Shown one piece after another: positions 1 through 10,924 of a DNA stretch of 64,000 nt. This DNA comes from Camelus bactrianus (lineage: Eukaryota; Chordata; Mammalia; Artiodactyla; Camelidae), in NCBI RefSeq assembly GCF_048773025.1, contig NC_133546.1:14588001-14652000 (forward strand), written 5' to 3'. Position 1 is the stretch's first letter; every line of letters starts with the position of its first letter. Position numbers and translations under genes: made by a program. Below the pieces are notes generated by a model. The model searched no databases. It worked only from the letters and a program-made list of their open reading frames with translations, and was not told the DNA's origin.

Positions 1-79
1 GATAATCTAAATTGTTATCACTTTCCCAGCCCAACAAGTATTCTTAGTTTCTCCATCTTTACATATATTAATCTTTAAT

Positions 80-205
80 TGGGGGGGGGTATAGTTAGGG
101 GTTTTAAATTATTTATTTATTTAAAATGGAGAGACTGAGGATTGAACACAAGACCTTGTGCATGCCAAGCACCTGCTCAGCCACTGAGCTATACCCTCCT
201 CCCCA
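80..205 (-). repeat. tRNA-Ala-derived SINE (camelid vic-1 type), antisense
   Basis: Read on the minus strand, this has a tRNA-like head (a box-A-like stretch followed by the box-B-like GTTCAAT-type block, here diverged) and an A/T-rich TAAA-type tail at about 100-125. The same unit recurs at about 10.1, 32.5 and 33.0 kb. The family assignment is from memory of camelid SINEs. The copy is diverged and looks inactive. Confidence 0.75.
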
Positions 206-662
206 TCATTAACTCTTGAACCAGACTTTTGAGACTCACAGGAGGCCTGGTAGAGGCCTTTAAAGCTTTTCTACAAACACTGGACAGGCAGGGGATATGG
301 TGGGCTGGGTGTCTGTCCTGAGAAGGCCCCACAGGGTCCTGCTTGGTTATAACACTATTCATTAACCATCTCTCCACCGTCCCAAGGAGCCCAGTGCCTC
401 CAACACCTTCCAATCTGTGAAGGGATTCTAATCACACCTTCTACCAGCTGGCACCTTACCCCTTACCTGAGGACACATCCAAGCAAAAGCCTGGGAACCC
501 GGCCCACGGTTCCTGAAGGAGGAGGGATGGGAAGCACAGGTTCCCAGCGTCTGACCCAGGCAGTGAGGGTGAAGACGGGTGCTCCCTCTTCTACCCTTTG
601 GTCCCAGATTCATATTGTCTAAGGACTGGGGAGTCAGCATCCTGTAATGGTTATTGATTAAG
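206..662. other. Unassigned intergenic sequence
   Basis: No exon, RNA gene or repeat was recognised. Short open frames on both strands have no recognisable domain and no gene-like context. Confidence 0.4.
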
Positions 663-805
663 ACAGGAGTTGGCAAACTTTTTCTAAAGAAGGCAGAGAA
701 TAAACATGTTTGTCTTTACAGGCCATGTGGTATCTGTCTCTGTGCACCAGGGGCCTCCACCTTTGTAGGACAAAAGCAGCCAAAAACAATATGCAAACCA
801 ACGGG
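663..805 (+). mobile_element. hAT-Charlie-type MITE fragment
   Basis: The stretch starting with the TTGGCAAACTTTTTCT block, followed by an AGGCCATGTGGT block and an AAAGCAGCC...ACAATA block, matches the well-known mammalian nonautonomous hAT (Charlie/MER) repeat. The end of the element is not clear, and the exact MER subfamily was not determined. Confidence 0.6.
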
Positions 806-3297
806 GAATCAGATTTGCCCACTGCCCTGGTTTTGCGACCCCAGTATTGGGTGCCCCAGCCCCGAGGGAATCATCCAAGGGGTGCCTTACCTGTGTCTTT
901 TATAACCAGGACCTTGCCCTGTCCCGACTGTGGCTTCTGGGTGCCGTGAATGTGATAGGAGCGTGGGTCCTGCAGATATGGGCTAATTCTACCCCTCCTT
1001 TGCTATAGAGTGGCTCCTTGGTCCAAGGTACCATAGGAACACTCGTGAAGCCATAGGTGTGAGGATAGCGTGAGTGGTCCTGTGACATTCCTGGTGTTGG
1101 GTCTCGACCACCCAGTGGAGCAGCGTGTTTGATCCCTGTGTCCCTGCTCATGCCAAAGCAGATAATCACTTCTATCTTACGACAACTGGCCTCTCTGATT
1201 AGTGGGTTGATGAGCCCAATTCATGATGGGCAACTCTGACATTCCATGGCCAGAGGTTTCATCTCCACCAGGCCCAAGGACCATACCAGGAGATACTTTT
1301 AGATGGTGTGGGTTTCCCCATGCAAACGGCATGGCCTTGCTTCAGAACACTAGGGATCTGTGTTGTGAGCCTCCAAGTAGAAATGCCATGTACTGCGCAT
1401 AGCACCTTTCCGACCACAGGTACCTCTAATAGCATGCGTTCTACTGGGTCCTCTGCCCAGGAAGCAGGTCCAGTCGCACACTATTCACGTAGTGTCTGTG
1501 ACTGCTTGTGTGCTACAACGGTAGCTGCAACAGAGACCCATGGTCTGCAATGCCTGAAATATTTACTACGTTCCATTACAGAAAACCTACGGGCCACACT
1601 GGCAATTAAATGGAGATAGGGTAGGGACCACAGCCCTGCATCCTTACAGAGGTTATAGGCTGGTACTCACTTCTGTCATTTCCTCCAGACAATGATATTG
1701 TTTTCCATGTGCAACTTGAGGGGTGGCGAGGCAGTGTGAGAAGCCTGAATTTGGAAATCACTACTATAGTAGTCCTCACCCACAGTAATATACTAACTAC
1801 AAAGATTTTCTGTTCATGTTACAACTCCAGGGCTTGTGAAATGACTGCTGTGTAGATCTGTGGACCCTGTGGCAACACTGTAAGCGGGACTGGAGACAGA
1901 TGTCTAGTCAGTACCTGGCCCTTCATACATCACCTCAATAACAGGAGGGCCATAATGATGCTTCAGGTCCCTGGGCAGGGCATCAGTCACACACTGGGTC
2001 CAAAATGAATCTGTGGGTAGCTTCTGCTTCCGAGTGTATGCCTACCCAAGTCATTGGCATGTGGCTCCCAAACATGGGGAAGGCCAGAAGGACTTACGCA
2101 CTCTCTGTGGTGATCAAAGGGCCCTCCTCCTTGGAACCTGGCCTGTCTCTCTCTAGTAATGGATTCTGGGTGTGAGAACCAGCTCAGTTCTGGAAACTGG
2201 GCCAAGGATCTGGATGCTTGGTTGGAATGGCTGCATTCAGCCTCCTGATCACACATCCTTATGTTTTGTCTCTCTTTTACTTGTTTCAGTCAAGCAGTTT
2301 TCATCCAGACTGGCTGCCCATCTGTTGCCCCTGGGACCAGCCTGCTCTATCAGCCATCACCGTAGCTGTCTGCAGTCAGGCCCCAGCTGACCTTCTGGCC
2401 TTTCTAATCACTGGGAGCACTGCACCTGCTTGGCTCCTGACCTGGAGCACCTCCACCTGGCTTCTGCTATGTCAGCATTTTCCATCTCTGCTACCGCTGG
2501 AAGCCCACTGGGAACACCATCTCCTACCGCCATTCCCTGACCTTCAGCAAAAGTCACCCTTGAGCTGTTTGAGAGGCTTCTCAGCCGTGCTTTCCTCGCA
2601 GACTTGATAGGGTCCTTCAGCCTTTCCCGTGGAGGGTGGTGGCTTGGACACTTTTCTGCACTTTCCTATGATGTCCGCCCTGGCGGATTCACTTCTCTGG
2701 GCCTTTTAATCCCCTCCTCTCATACCTACCTCGGAAGTTCTGGATGTTCTGTGTCATGCAATGTGGGCCGTGCCTTTTTCTAAGCTTCCAAGGCTCATCC
2801 TACTCGAGATGAGCAGCATCTCCCCGGGCCTTGCTTAGTCCCATGACCTGTAACTGTACACTCTCCCTTCTCCAACTCTGGGTTCTCTGCTCATCCATCC
2901 TCAGTCTGATCAGATTCCTCAGAAGCAGCCCCTTCAGGCTCTCCATGTCCCCACAGGACGCTGAGCTGGATTCCGACGATCCTCTGGCTTCTAAGCTTTT
3001 CCTCCCACAGCCACCCGGCACGTCTCTGGAAAGGTTATGTGTCGGCTGATGCTGGGTACCGACCTGGTAGACAAGGGGATATATCCAGCATGTGTGATTT
3101 CTTGCCAGGAGGGAGCCGCCTCCTTCTCCCCAAAGAAGAGGGGGCACTGGCCTGTAACTGGTGGGGGGAGGGCCAGGCAGGGGCAGTCCTTGCTCTGCCA
3201 GCCCAGCCCCAGTTTTTTTTGCTGTCACCAAGAAGGGGGAGGGTGCATGGGTGCTTTCCTGCCAACCTCAACCCTCACTGGCATTTTTCCTTCACAG
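806..3297. other. 5' flank and probable first intron of the ULBP-like gene
   Basis: About 2.5 kb without a recognised exon. The signal-peptide exon of the ULBP-like gene should lie here or left of the window, but no ATG followed by a hydrophobic run and a consensus donor in phase 1 was found. Several short open frames, including a leucine-rich one near 2840-2920, lack a usable donor and are not called. Confidence 0.4.
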
Positions 3298-3561
3298 CTC
3301 CTCACTCTCTTTCCTATAACTTCACCATCAGTCCTAATCCCAGACCGGGACAGCCATGGTGTGTGGTTCAATGCCAGGTGGACAAAGAGTATTTTCTCTC
3401 CTATGACTGTGGCGCTGCTAAGATCCAATCCATGAGTCTCCTGGGAGAGAAAGTAAAAGGCACAAAAGATTGGGAAGGACAGATGGAAACACTCAGAGAT
3501 GCTGGGAACGTGCTCAAAGAGCAATTGCCTGACATTGTGCCGGAGGAACACACTCTCAGGG
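3298..3561 (+). CDS. ULBP-like gene exon 2 (alpha-1 domain)
   Basis: Acceptor AG is at 3296-3297 after a pyrimidine-rich stretch; donor GT is at 3562-3563 (GTAAGT). The 264 bases encode an alpha-1 platform starting at ..PHSLSYNFTI and ending ..EEHTLRG, entered and left in phase 1. The long open frame extends upstream through intron sequence, so an upstream ATG is not the true start. Confidence 0.9.
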
Positions 3562-4824
3562 GTAAGTCAGAAAGTCTGGGTGCACAAGGGAGCAGATTGT
3601 GGGGTTAGGTTCCTTCATTGTATTCGGGTAAAAAATAAAATAAAATTGGATTTTGCTCCTTCCCCAGTAGGCAGCAGAAAGAACAGGCCTTAAAGGAGAG
3701 AGCAGCACCAGATTAGATGGGCCCAAGGGAGGCAGACACCAGGTGGGGGCAAAGAATATGTCAAAACTGGAGGCTTACCTCTTTCCCATGGTGGGGGGCA
3801 GATCTTCTTACCCTGCAGGGTATGATGACATGTCACAAGAAAGCTAATGGAGACAGGGGTGCATCCTGGTACTTTGGCTTCCATGGCCAGATGTCTCTCA
3901 CCTTTGATCCGGAAAATGAAACCTTGACATTGGTTCATCCTGAAGGCAGAAGGATGAAAGAGAAGTGGGAGCACAACAGGGATGTGACCAAGTTCTTCAG
4001 GAAGACCTCCATGGGCGATTGCAGGGCCTGGCTTGATCGTTTCTTGGAGCACTGGAAAGAGATACTGAAAACAACAGGTAAGGGTGGGGGAGGACGTGAT
4101 GGTCCTATCAACATGACATTGACCTGCCCCTCTGTGTGTGTGTGAGTGTCTTTGAGAAAGTGATTCATCTGCCTTGAATTGTTCATGGGAGAACACAGGG
4201 ATGTTCCAGCATCCTTCCTTTCTCTTCTCACCTCCTGACTCTCTTCCTCACAGCACAGGCTCTGGACCATTCACCGTGGATTCTTGCTGACCCCACACAT
4301 GATGGCATCATTCTGATTATAGAGATTTACTTCTTATTTTTCCCTGTCTCCAGAATTTTTTTAAAATCTCACCTGCTCTATTTCTGCAAATCCACCAATA
4401 CGACCTCAGATGTCAGCTCCTGAGGGGACTTCTCTGATCACACTGTCACGTGTCACCTCCTCTTCTTTCATAGCAGGAGTGGGTGGTAATACTATACCCC
4501 TCGTTGGCCCCATTAGCTGTCTGATCCTGGTGGAGACACGGCTCTTCCCTTTCCCTCTTTCTACGTCAGGACCCGGCACTAGGGCTGCCATGTGGTGGGT
4601 TAGAACTGTCTGCATAGGAGAGGCACCTGGGCCAGGGGCGCTGAGGAGGCATCTCCTCAGTTTTGGGGTCTGAACAAGGGCTTTCACTCTTCCTTTCCTC
4701 TGCAGCATCACCAACCACGGCCACCCACACAACCCGGTCCAGGGCCATAGCCGTCATGCCCACGGCCTGCCTCCTCTTCGTGGTCTTCACCTATGGGGTC
4801 TTCACCTATGGCATCCTATGCTGA
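3298..4824 (+). CDS. ULBP/RAET1-like NKG2D ligand, GPI-signal-like end (exons 2-4; exon 1 not found)
   Basis: This encodes an MHC-class-I-like alpha1-alpha2 surface protein of the RAET1/ULBP family, known as ligands of the activating receptor NKG2D. Three coding exons are visible: 3298-3561 (alpha 1), 3802-4077 (alpha 2) and 4706-4824 (C-terminus, stop TGA). All junctions are phase 1 with GT/AG ends, and the total is about 219 residues after the signal peptide. Family marks are HSL-YNFTI, RPGQPWC-VQ-QVD and LLGEKV in alpha 1, and LTLQG, the CHKKANGD-GASW-F block and MGDC-AWL-FLEHW in alpha 2. Candidate N-glycosylation sites are NFT and NET. There is no alpha-3 domain, as usual for ULBPs. The last exon ends in a hydrophobic stretch with no cytoplasmic tail, which fits a GPI-attachment signal. 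Spacing and phases parallel RAET1E at 36.6-38.9 kb. Which human ULBP it corresponds to cannot be decided here. Confidence 0.85.
3802..4077 (+). CDS. ULBP-like gene exon 3 (alpha-2 domain)
   Basis: Acceptor AG is at 3800-3801 and donor GT at 4078-4079 (GTAAGG). The 276 bases encode the alpha-2 platform with the cysteine pair expected for its disulfide (MTC... and MGDC...) and the FRKTSMGDC block shared with RAET1E. A second AG at 3817-3818 would drop the conserved DLLTLQ start, so the earlier AG was chosen. Confidence 0.88.
4385..4640 (+). repeat. L2-type LINE remnant in intron 3 of the ULBP-like gene
   Basis: The intron holds an old L2-like stretch (a TCAGCTCCT-type block followed by CTTCTCTGATCAC). 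A similar stretch sits at the equivalent place in RAET1E (38370-38610). This suggests the repeat predates the gene duplication. Confidence 0.45.
4706..4824 (+). CDS. ULBP-like gene exon 4 (membrane-anchor signal)
   Basis: The acceptor TGCAG ends at 4705. The exon encodes a Thr/Ser-rich stalk (ASPTTATHTTRSR) and then a hydrophobic end through LLFVV to the stop at 4822-4824. A perfect 15-bp tandem duplication (4782-4796 and 4797-4811) repeats the VFTYG block in frame. No basic cytoplasmic tail follows, so a GPI signal is more likely than a transmembrane anchor. This is an inference from composition only. Confidence 0.8.
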
Positions 4825-6624
4825 GTCCTTTTCACTAACAGGTACTGAGGGCAGAATTCAGGGGGAAGGAAGGGGCAGAGGGCCTAGTGTGGGGATGGGA
4901 AGAGGTGAATCCCAGCCCAACCCCTGCCCCCTCACTGACCCTTTTCATCCTGGAAATGAAACCAGGTGGAAAAGACCTCATACCTCTCAATAGCCATAAC
5001 TTGGACCAATTCAGCCCTGAGCGCTAGTAGCTCCTAAGTATCGGGTGGCAGTGGAAAGGGGTTGGGCCCTCACCAAGGCTCAGAGCCTGTTGATGCTCAA
5101 GTGGTTTAGCAAAGTCAGCCTGAGCGGCACAGGCACCTGTGTGGCAGGGCCCCGTGGGAGGTGGTGTGGGGCCAGCAGGCACACAGGGCACAGGCAGGAC
5201 TCACACTTGGGTCAGAGCGGTGTGGTGGTTCCATGTGACGTGTCAAGGGGAAGGGGACACATCCAGGAGGCTAAGAGGAGAGGGGCCTGGGTCTTATCCC
5301 AAGAGGAAGGGATGGGAAGGCTTTGCAGATCCAATGCCAAAGGCCGGAGTTTGGTGCTGGTTCCCATGGAAAGTGGCTTAGGTCACAGCAGACAAGGCAG
5401 AAGGCCGGCCATACAGACCGTGCAGGATGGAATTAGGAGGAGGCCAGTTCTCTGTGGAGCAACAGGAATTCTGACTCCGCATATTGCGTGCAGCTGGCAC
5501 CAGCCTCCTGCAGACTCCAGCCTGAGCCCTGGAGCAGCCCCTGCTGTGGGCAGACGTGACTCAGGAGACGGGTGGGACTGAGCTGCAGTGGATGCTCCCA
5601 GCTGGGCTGGACCAGGAATAGATGGGGCCAGGGCAGGGACCATCATACTGACAGAGATGCGTCCTGCTAGCTAAGAGGCTGGGAGAGAAGGGAAGAGACT
5701 CAGGCTTGCCTGCAGCCCTCCCTGAAGCTCTCAGGGTGGAAGGCCCCTCTCCATCAGAACTGCCACCAGGTCCTTTAGGCCCTCCATCAGGGGAGGATCA
5801 GGACCCAAGGAAAGAGGGCAGACTGACTCATTACTGGCTTCAGTCCTGAGCCCAAGCCCAGATATCAGGGCCTGAAGCTGATTCTGTGATGCAGTAAAGG
5901 AGAGAAGAGGTTAGGACAAGCTGCTGGACCCAGCATGGGGTGGGAGGGTGGAGAAATCACATGCCCCTCAGTGAGGGTGGGGCTGGAGGTGGGGAGAGAC
6001 TGGGGAAGGGTAGCCCCAGGAAACTGACAGGATTTCCTCAGCCACGTGGACCAATACCTGTTTCCCTTCTGAAGGCTTATGGTGCTACCACAAAGCCCCT
6101 GACAGGGTGGTCTGCCTCAGAGACTCTGCCTTTTGCTTGGCCACCTTTGATCTTCTGCCGTTCATTTTAGACCACCACAGATTCACACCCTGCAAATCCC
6201 AGGGCTACCAGCCGATCCCGATGACACAGTAGATTGTACCATCTCATGTCCTTTTTCAATTTGGTGACTGTTCTACTCAGAACATTTTTTCTAAAACATT
6301 TTGCCACGTTCTCTTGGTGCTACTGATGGAATTCCTGCACTGAAACATTCAAATGTTTGAACAAGGAATCGCAACAAACAGGACCTTTTCCATCTTCTTC
6401 TAGTTTGTGGAAAACCAGACTCTTCTCTGCATCTCGTGACCTTGTTCTTGCAAATGATGATGCTGCCAGAAAAATAACATGTGCTGCTTATTACAGAACC
6501 TCAGGAATTCTTTCTGTGTCTGGGGAAACAATGTGAGGGTATTTAAGAAGAATTCAATCTTATTTATGATTGTATCTATTAATTTATTACACTAGATGTA
6601 ATTCCTTCAGATTTCTGTTTTATC
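4825..6624. other. 3' flank of the ULBP-like gene
   Basis: Gene-free GC-moderate sequence that probably contains the 3' UTR; no obvious AATAAA poly(A) signal was seen close to the stop. A 178-residue open frame at 5045-5581 has no recognisable domain and is treated as chance. Confidence 0.4.
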
Positions 6625-8017
6625 TTTTGGTCAACTAATCTTCGACAAAGGAGGCAAGAATATACAATGGAATAAAGACAGTTTCTTCAGCAAATGGTGT
6701 TGGGAAAACTGGGCAGCAGCATTTAAAACAATGAAGCTAGAACATTCCCTTACACCATACACAAAAATAAACTCAAAAGGGATCAAAGACTTAAACATAA
6801 GACAAGATACAATAAATCTCCTAAAGGAAAACATAGGCAAAACATTATCTGACATACATCTCAAAAATTTTCTCCTAGAAGAAATAAAAGCAAGAATAAA
6901 CAAATGGGACCTAATGAAACTTACAAGCTTCTGCACAGCAAAGGAAACCAGAAGTAAAACAAGAAGACAACCTACGGAATGGGAGAAAATTTTTGCAAAT
7001 GAAACCGACAAAGGCTTGATCTCCAGAATATACAAGTAGCTCATACGACTCAATAAGAAAAAAATAAACAACCCAATCCAAAAATGGGCAGAAGATCTAA
7101 ACAAGCAATTCTCCAAGGAAGACATACAAATGATCAAAAGGCACATGAAAAAATGCTCAGTATCACTAATTATCAGAGAAATGCAAATCAAAACTACAAT
7201 GAGGTATCACCTCACACCAGTCAGAATGGCCGTCATTCAAAAATCCACAAATGACAAATGCTGGAGAGGCTGTGGGGAAAGGGGAACCCTCCTACACTGC
7301 TGGTGGGAATGCAGTTTGGTGCAGCCACTATGGAAAACGGTGTGGCGCTTCCTCAAAAGACTAGGAATAGACTTACCGTATGACCCAGGAATCCCACTCC
7401 TGGGCTTGTATCCAGAAGGAACCCTACTTCAGGATGACACCTGCACCCCAATATTCATAGCAGCACTATTTACAATAGCCAAAACATGGAAACAGCCTAA
7501 ATGTCCATCAACAGGTGACTGGATAAAGAAGAGGTGGTATATTTATACAATGGAATACTACTCAGCCATAAAAACCGACAACATAACGCCATTTGCAGCA
7601 ACATGGATGCTCATGGAGAATGTCATTCTAAGCGAAGTAAGCCAGAAAGAGAAAGAAAAATACCATATGAGATCGCTCATATGTGGAATCTAAAAAACAA
7701 ACAAAAACAAAGCGTAAATAAAGGACAGAAATAGACTCATAGACAGAGAATACAGCTTGTGGTTGCCAGGGGGGCGGAAGGTGGGAAGGGATAGACTGGG
7801 ATTTCAAAATTGTAGAATAGATAAACAAGATTATACTGTATAGCACAGGGAAATTTACACAGAACATTATGGTAACTAACAGGGAAAAAAATGTGACAAT
7901 GAGTGTGTATATGTCCATGTATGACTGAAAAATTGTGCTGAACACTGGAATTTGACACAACATTGTAAAATGATTACAAATCAATAAAAAATGTTAAAAA
8001 AAAAAAAAAAAAAAAAA
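6625..8017 (+). mobile_element. 5'-truncated L1 LINE with poly(A) tail
   Basis: This is the 3' part of an L1 in sense orientation: the C-terminal end of ORF2, the 3' UTR, an AATAAA signal near 7982 and an A-run at about 7996-8017. ORF2 sequence is open from 6731 and again through 7693 in the same frame. It is broken by one in-frame TAG at 7037-7039, so the copy is fairly young. Sequences such as [19 protein letters not shown] and YSAIKTDNI mark the ORF2 C-terminus. Target duplications were not identified. Confidence 0.92.
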
Positions 8018-8029
8018 GAAATAGTGCAG

Positions 8030-8586
8030 GCTGGGTTCCAGACCATGACAATAAAATCCCAACAAAGGGAGTCACATGAATGTTTTGGTTTCGCTGTGCT
8101 TGTAAATTTATGTTGACACTACTCTGTATTCTGTTCAGTGTACAGTAGTGTTATCTGTAAATAAACTGTATATCCCTTAATTTAAAATAATTTATTGCTA
8201 AAAAATGCTATCATCTGTGCCTTCAGCAAGTCATAATCTTTTTGCTGGTAGAGGGTCTTGCCTCGAAGTTCATGGCTGCTGACTAATCAGGTGGTAGTTG
8301 TGTAGGTTGGTGTGGTTGTAGCAATTGCTTAAAATAAACCAACAATGAAGTTTGCTGCATCAATTGATGCCTCTTTCACAAACGATTTCTTGGTAGCAGG
8401 CAATGCTCTTTGGTAGCTTTTTACCTGTAGTAGAACTTCTTTCAAAGTTGGAGTCAGTCCTCTCAAACCCTGCGGCTGCTTTTTCAACTAAGTTTATGTC
8501 ATATTCTAAATCATTTGTTGTCATTTCAGCAATCTTCCCAGCACCTTCACCAGGTTGGAATTCCATCTCAAGAAACCACTCTCTTT
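8030..8586 (-). mobile_element. Tigger1 DNA transposon fragment, left piece
   Basis: On the + strand this reads as the classic antisense Tigger1 sequence (TTTATTGCTAAAAAATGCTA, then AAGTTTGCTGCATCAATTGA, then CTCAAACCCTGC-GCTGCTTT). A minus-strand open frame at 8360-8566 is transposase-derived. The element continues at 8778 after an insertion. Confidence 0.85.
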
Positions 8587-8777
8587 AAATGAATATATGT
8601 ATATATATATAAGTGTTGGGACATTGTACTGTATGCCAGAAATTGACACATTGTAACTGAAGGTACTTAAATTAAAAACAATTTTTTTTAACTAAAAAAA
8701 AAGTTCTGTGTAAGATCCATGACTATGACAGTTACAAGATAATAAACTTTCCATAAAAAAAAAAAAAAAGAAAGAAA
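8587..8777 (+). mobile_element. Short L1-type insertion, possible 3' transduction
   Basis: An insertion of about 190 bp lies inside Tigger1. It is flanked by a perfect 17-bp target duplication (8570-8586 and 8778-8794, AAGAAACCACTCTCTTT). It begins as an L1-like 3' end and has an internal A-rich tract at about 8690-8702. About 50 bases of other sequence follow, with AATAAA at about 8741-8746 and a second A-rich tail from about 8756. Confidence 0.75.
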
Positions 8778-8895
8778 AAGAAACCACTCTCTTTGCCTGT
8801 CCATAAGAAACAACTCCTCACCAGTAAAGTTTGATCACGGGATTGCAACAATTCAGTCACATCTTCAGGCTCCATTCGGTCTGTGGTCTTTTTTA
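8778..8895 (-). mobile_element. Tigger1 DNA transposon fragment, right piece
   Basis: Tigger1 continues directly from the left piece (CTCTTTGCCTGTCCATAAG, then the TTCAGTCACATCTTCAGGCT block). The two pieces join without a gap once the L1-type insertion and one copy of the target duplication are removed. Confidence 0.85.
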
Positions 8896-10044
8896 TGGCA
8901 GCTCCTGCTGACTAATATGGGTTCCTGGCTTCCTATAGAGACTGGGAGATGGGGGCACATGACACTTGCATTTCAAAGAGATGGCTCCCAGGACTTTGAG
9001 AAAGACAGTCCAAAGTTGTAAGACTGTTGAGAAAAAAATTATTTACAAGGTTTTGAAATAAAGTGTTCCAAGAAAAGGGAGGTCAGGAAAGAGACTATCT
9101 CAAGGTTCATCCAGCTGAGGGAAGATGAAGGATGTCTTGGTCACATTTGCCAAAATGCTGACGGTGGGAAACCTCACAGCAGCTTGTGTTTAGAGGAAAA
9201 AGCTGTCGACAGCCAGGATAGAAGGAGGTCGAGAGAGTTATTCCTAAGCCAAAGTCTCCAGAATGTCAGCAAGATACAAAGACTAGCAAATGATGGTCAC
9301 GATCGTGATGATGACCGTGAAAGGTGAGTTATTTCTATGGCATTGCACAGATAAAAATGTTGGTTGAAATTCAGTCTCTATGAAAATATCCTGTTCCCCC
9401 AAAACATTCAGCCCATAATTTTAGCATCTATTGATGACCCTGGACTGATAACCATTTTATTAATACCAGAAAAGGGACAGCTAGTGAACATGCATTCATT
9501 CAATAAATATTTACTGGGAGCTCTGGCCTGGCTGGGAACTGGGCAGGCAGGAAGACCACGACTGCCCTCGCTGACCATCTTAATGTGGCCCAGGATCTCT
9601 GTGTCAGTTGGGGCTCCTCATCTGAACCATGGAGCACAGAAGCTGATTTCAGCGGCTGTTTCCTCAGTTCTCCCAAGATTATACACAAGGCGATAAACTC
9701 ATACAGTGGTTCTTCCAATTAATTAGATGGATGAAATCAGATGTGAAGGAGATCAGTTGCCTTGGGAGATCATTTTCTTAAGCGCTGAGTACAGACTGTG
9801 AGAAATTGTATGACTGGGAGGAGTCCCAAGCCCAGAATTCCCTCTTCTCGCTTCTGCTGCTGCTGGGGTCCCACCCTCCCACCCAAAATAAGCACAGGAC
9901 CTGGAACATCAGGAGAGGGCAGTGGCTTCAGCCCTGGCCTCCCACCTGCTTCCTCCCCACCCCACCCCCCATCATGGTGATGCTCCTGCAACTGCTTTGG
10001 CTTGCAATCACTGCTGTGGGGGCTTTTTTCTTTCTTTTTCTTCT
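8896..10044. other. Unassigned intergenic sequence
   Basis: No gene or RNA was recognised. A short CATTCATTCAATAAATATTTACTG block near 9491 resembles the end of an old MIR or L2 repeat. Confidence 0.35.
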
Positions 10045-10163
10045 TGTTTGGGGTGGGGGTTGTAGTTAGCTTTAATTTTTTTTTATTTGGAGGTACTGGG
10101 AATTGAACCCAGGACCTCATGCATGCTAAGCACACACTCTACCACTGAGCTATAACCCTTCCC
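10045..10163 (-). repeat. tRNA-Ala-derived SINE (camelid vic-1 type), antisense
   Basis: On the minus strand it has a tRNA-like head with a well kept box-B-like GGTTCAATTCCCAG block and an A/T-rich tail at about 10067-10085. It is one of four copies in the window. Confidence 0.88.
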
Positions 10164-10924
10164 TGGGATGCTGTTTTGAAGTTGCAGTTTCCTCTCTCTC
10201 CTTGAATTTGTCATAGCTCGGCAGTGCTGTGTCCCATCTGTCCTGGAGCTGGGGGTTCTGTCTTGGTGAAGGAAGGACATGTGTCCTTTTCATCCTTTTC
10301 TAAATCTTCTGAACCAGGTGCTTAGAGCTTTGCCTGTTTTTTTGTTGTTGTTATTGTTGTTCAGATGTGTATGGATGTCTCTGTCTTTCTTCCATGTGTG
10401 TTTAGTGAGGCTTGTGGGTTAACAGGGAGGTGCCCGGGGTAGCTGTCCCCACCCAGTGTTTGGAGAACCAAGTCTACTCTCCAATCTTGCTTCTTATCAC
10501 CCCCAGGGTGGAGCTCCCTCCTCACAGGATATTCTGGAAAGCAGGGCCTCAGTTTAGAACCCCTCCCTCCAATCTTCCTCCTCTTCACTCTTGTTGCTAA
10601 GTCCCACCTTCTTCCCTAGGAGGCCTCTGACTGCCCTGAGCCTGGTACTCCTTTACCACACTTCCCAGGTTGTTTTGCCTGTTCACCTTCTGCTGAACGT
10701 CCTGTGTGTCCAGACAGACTGTGAGCCTTGAAGGACACACCTGATCTGGTACTGTTGTAACTTGCCCTGTACCTGGCCACATGCTCTGCTCACAGTAGCT
10801 GTTCCCCCAGAAGATTGGCCAAACGAATGCATTTGGCAACAGGGCACACACTCAGTGGTCTGTAGAATTTGCCATTCTTCCTGAACATCAGAGAGTCGGA
10901 GGGGACATAGGGCAGAGGACTCAG

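Noticed and set aside
2831-3049. Leucine-rich frame (MTCNCTLSLLQLWVL...) as signal-peptide exon of the ULBP-like gene
   Set aside because: It is hydrophobic and in a plausible place, but no consensus donor in phase 1 follows and it does not resemble known family signal peptides.
3039-3297. N-terminal extension of the alpha-1 open frame to an upstream ATG
   Set aside because: The frame is open only by chance through the intron. The acceptor at 3296-3297 and family structure show that the exon starts at 3298.
5045-5581. 178-codon open frame downstream of the ULBP-like gene
   Set aside because: Biased, glycine- and arginine-rich composition, no recognisable domain and no gene context.
8360-8566. 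Small minus-strand protein gene
   Set aside because: It is a fragment of the Tigger1 transposase inside a transposon fossil.
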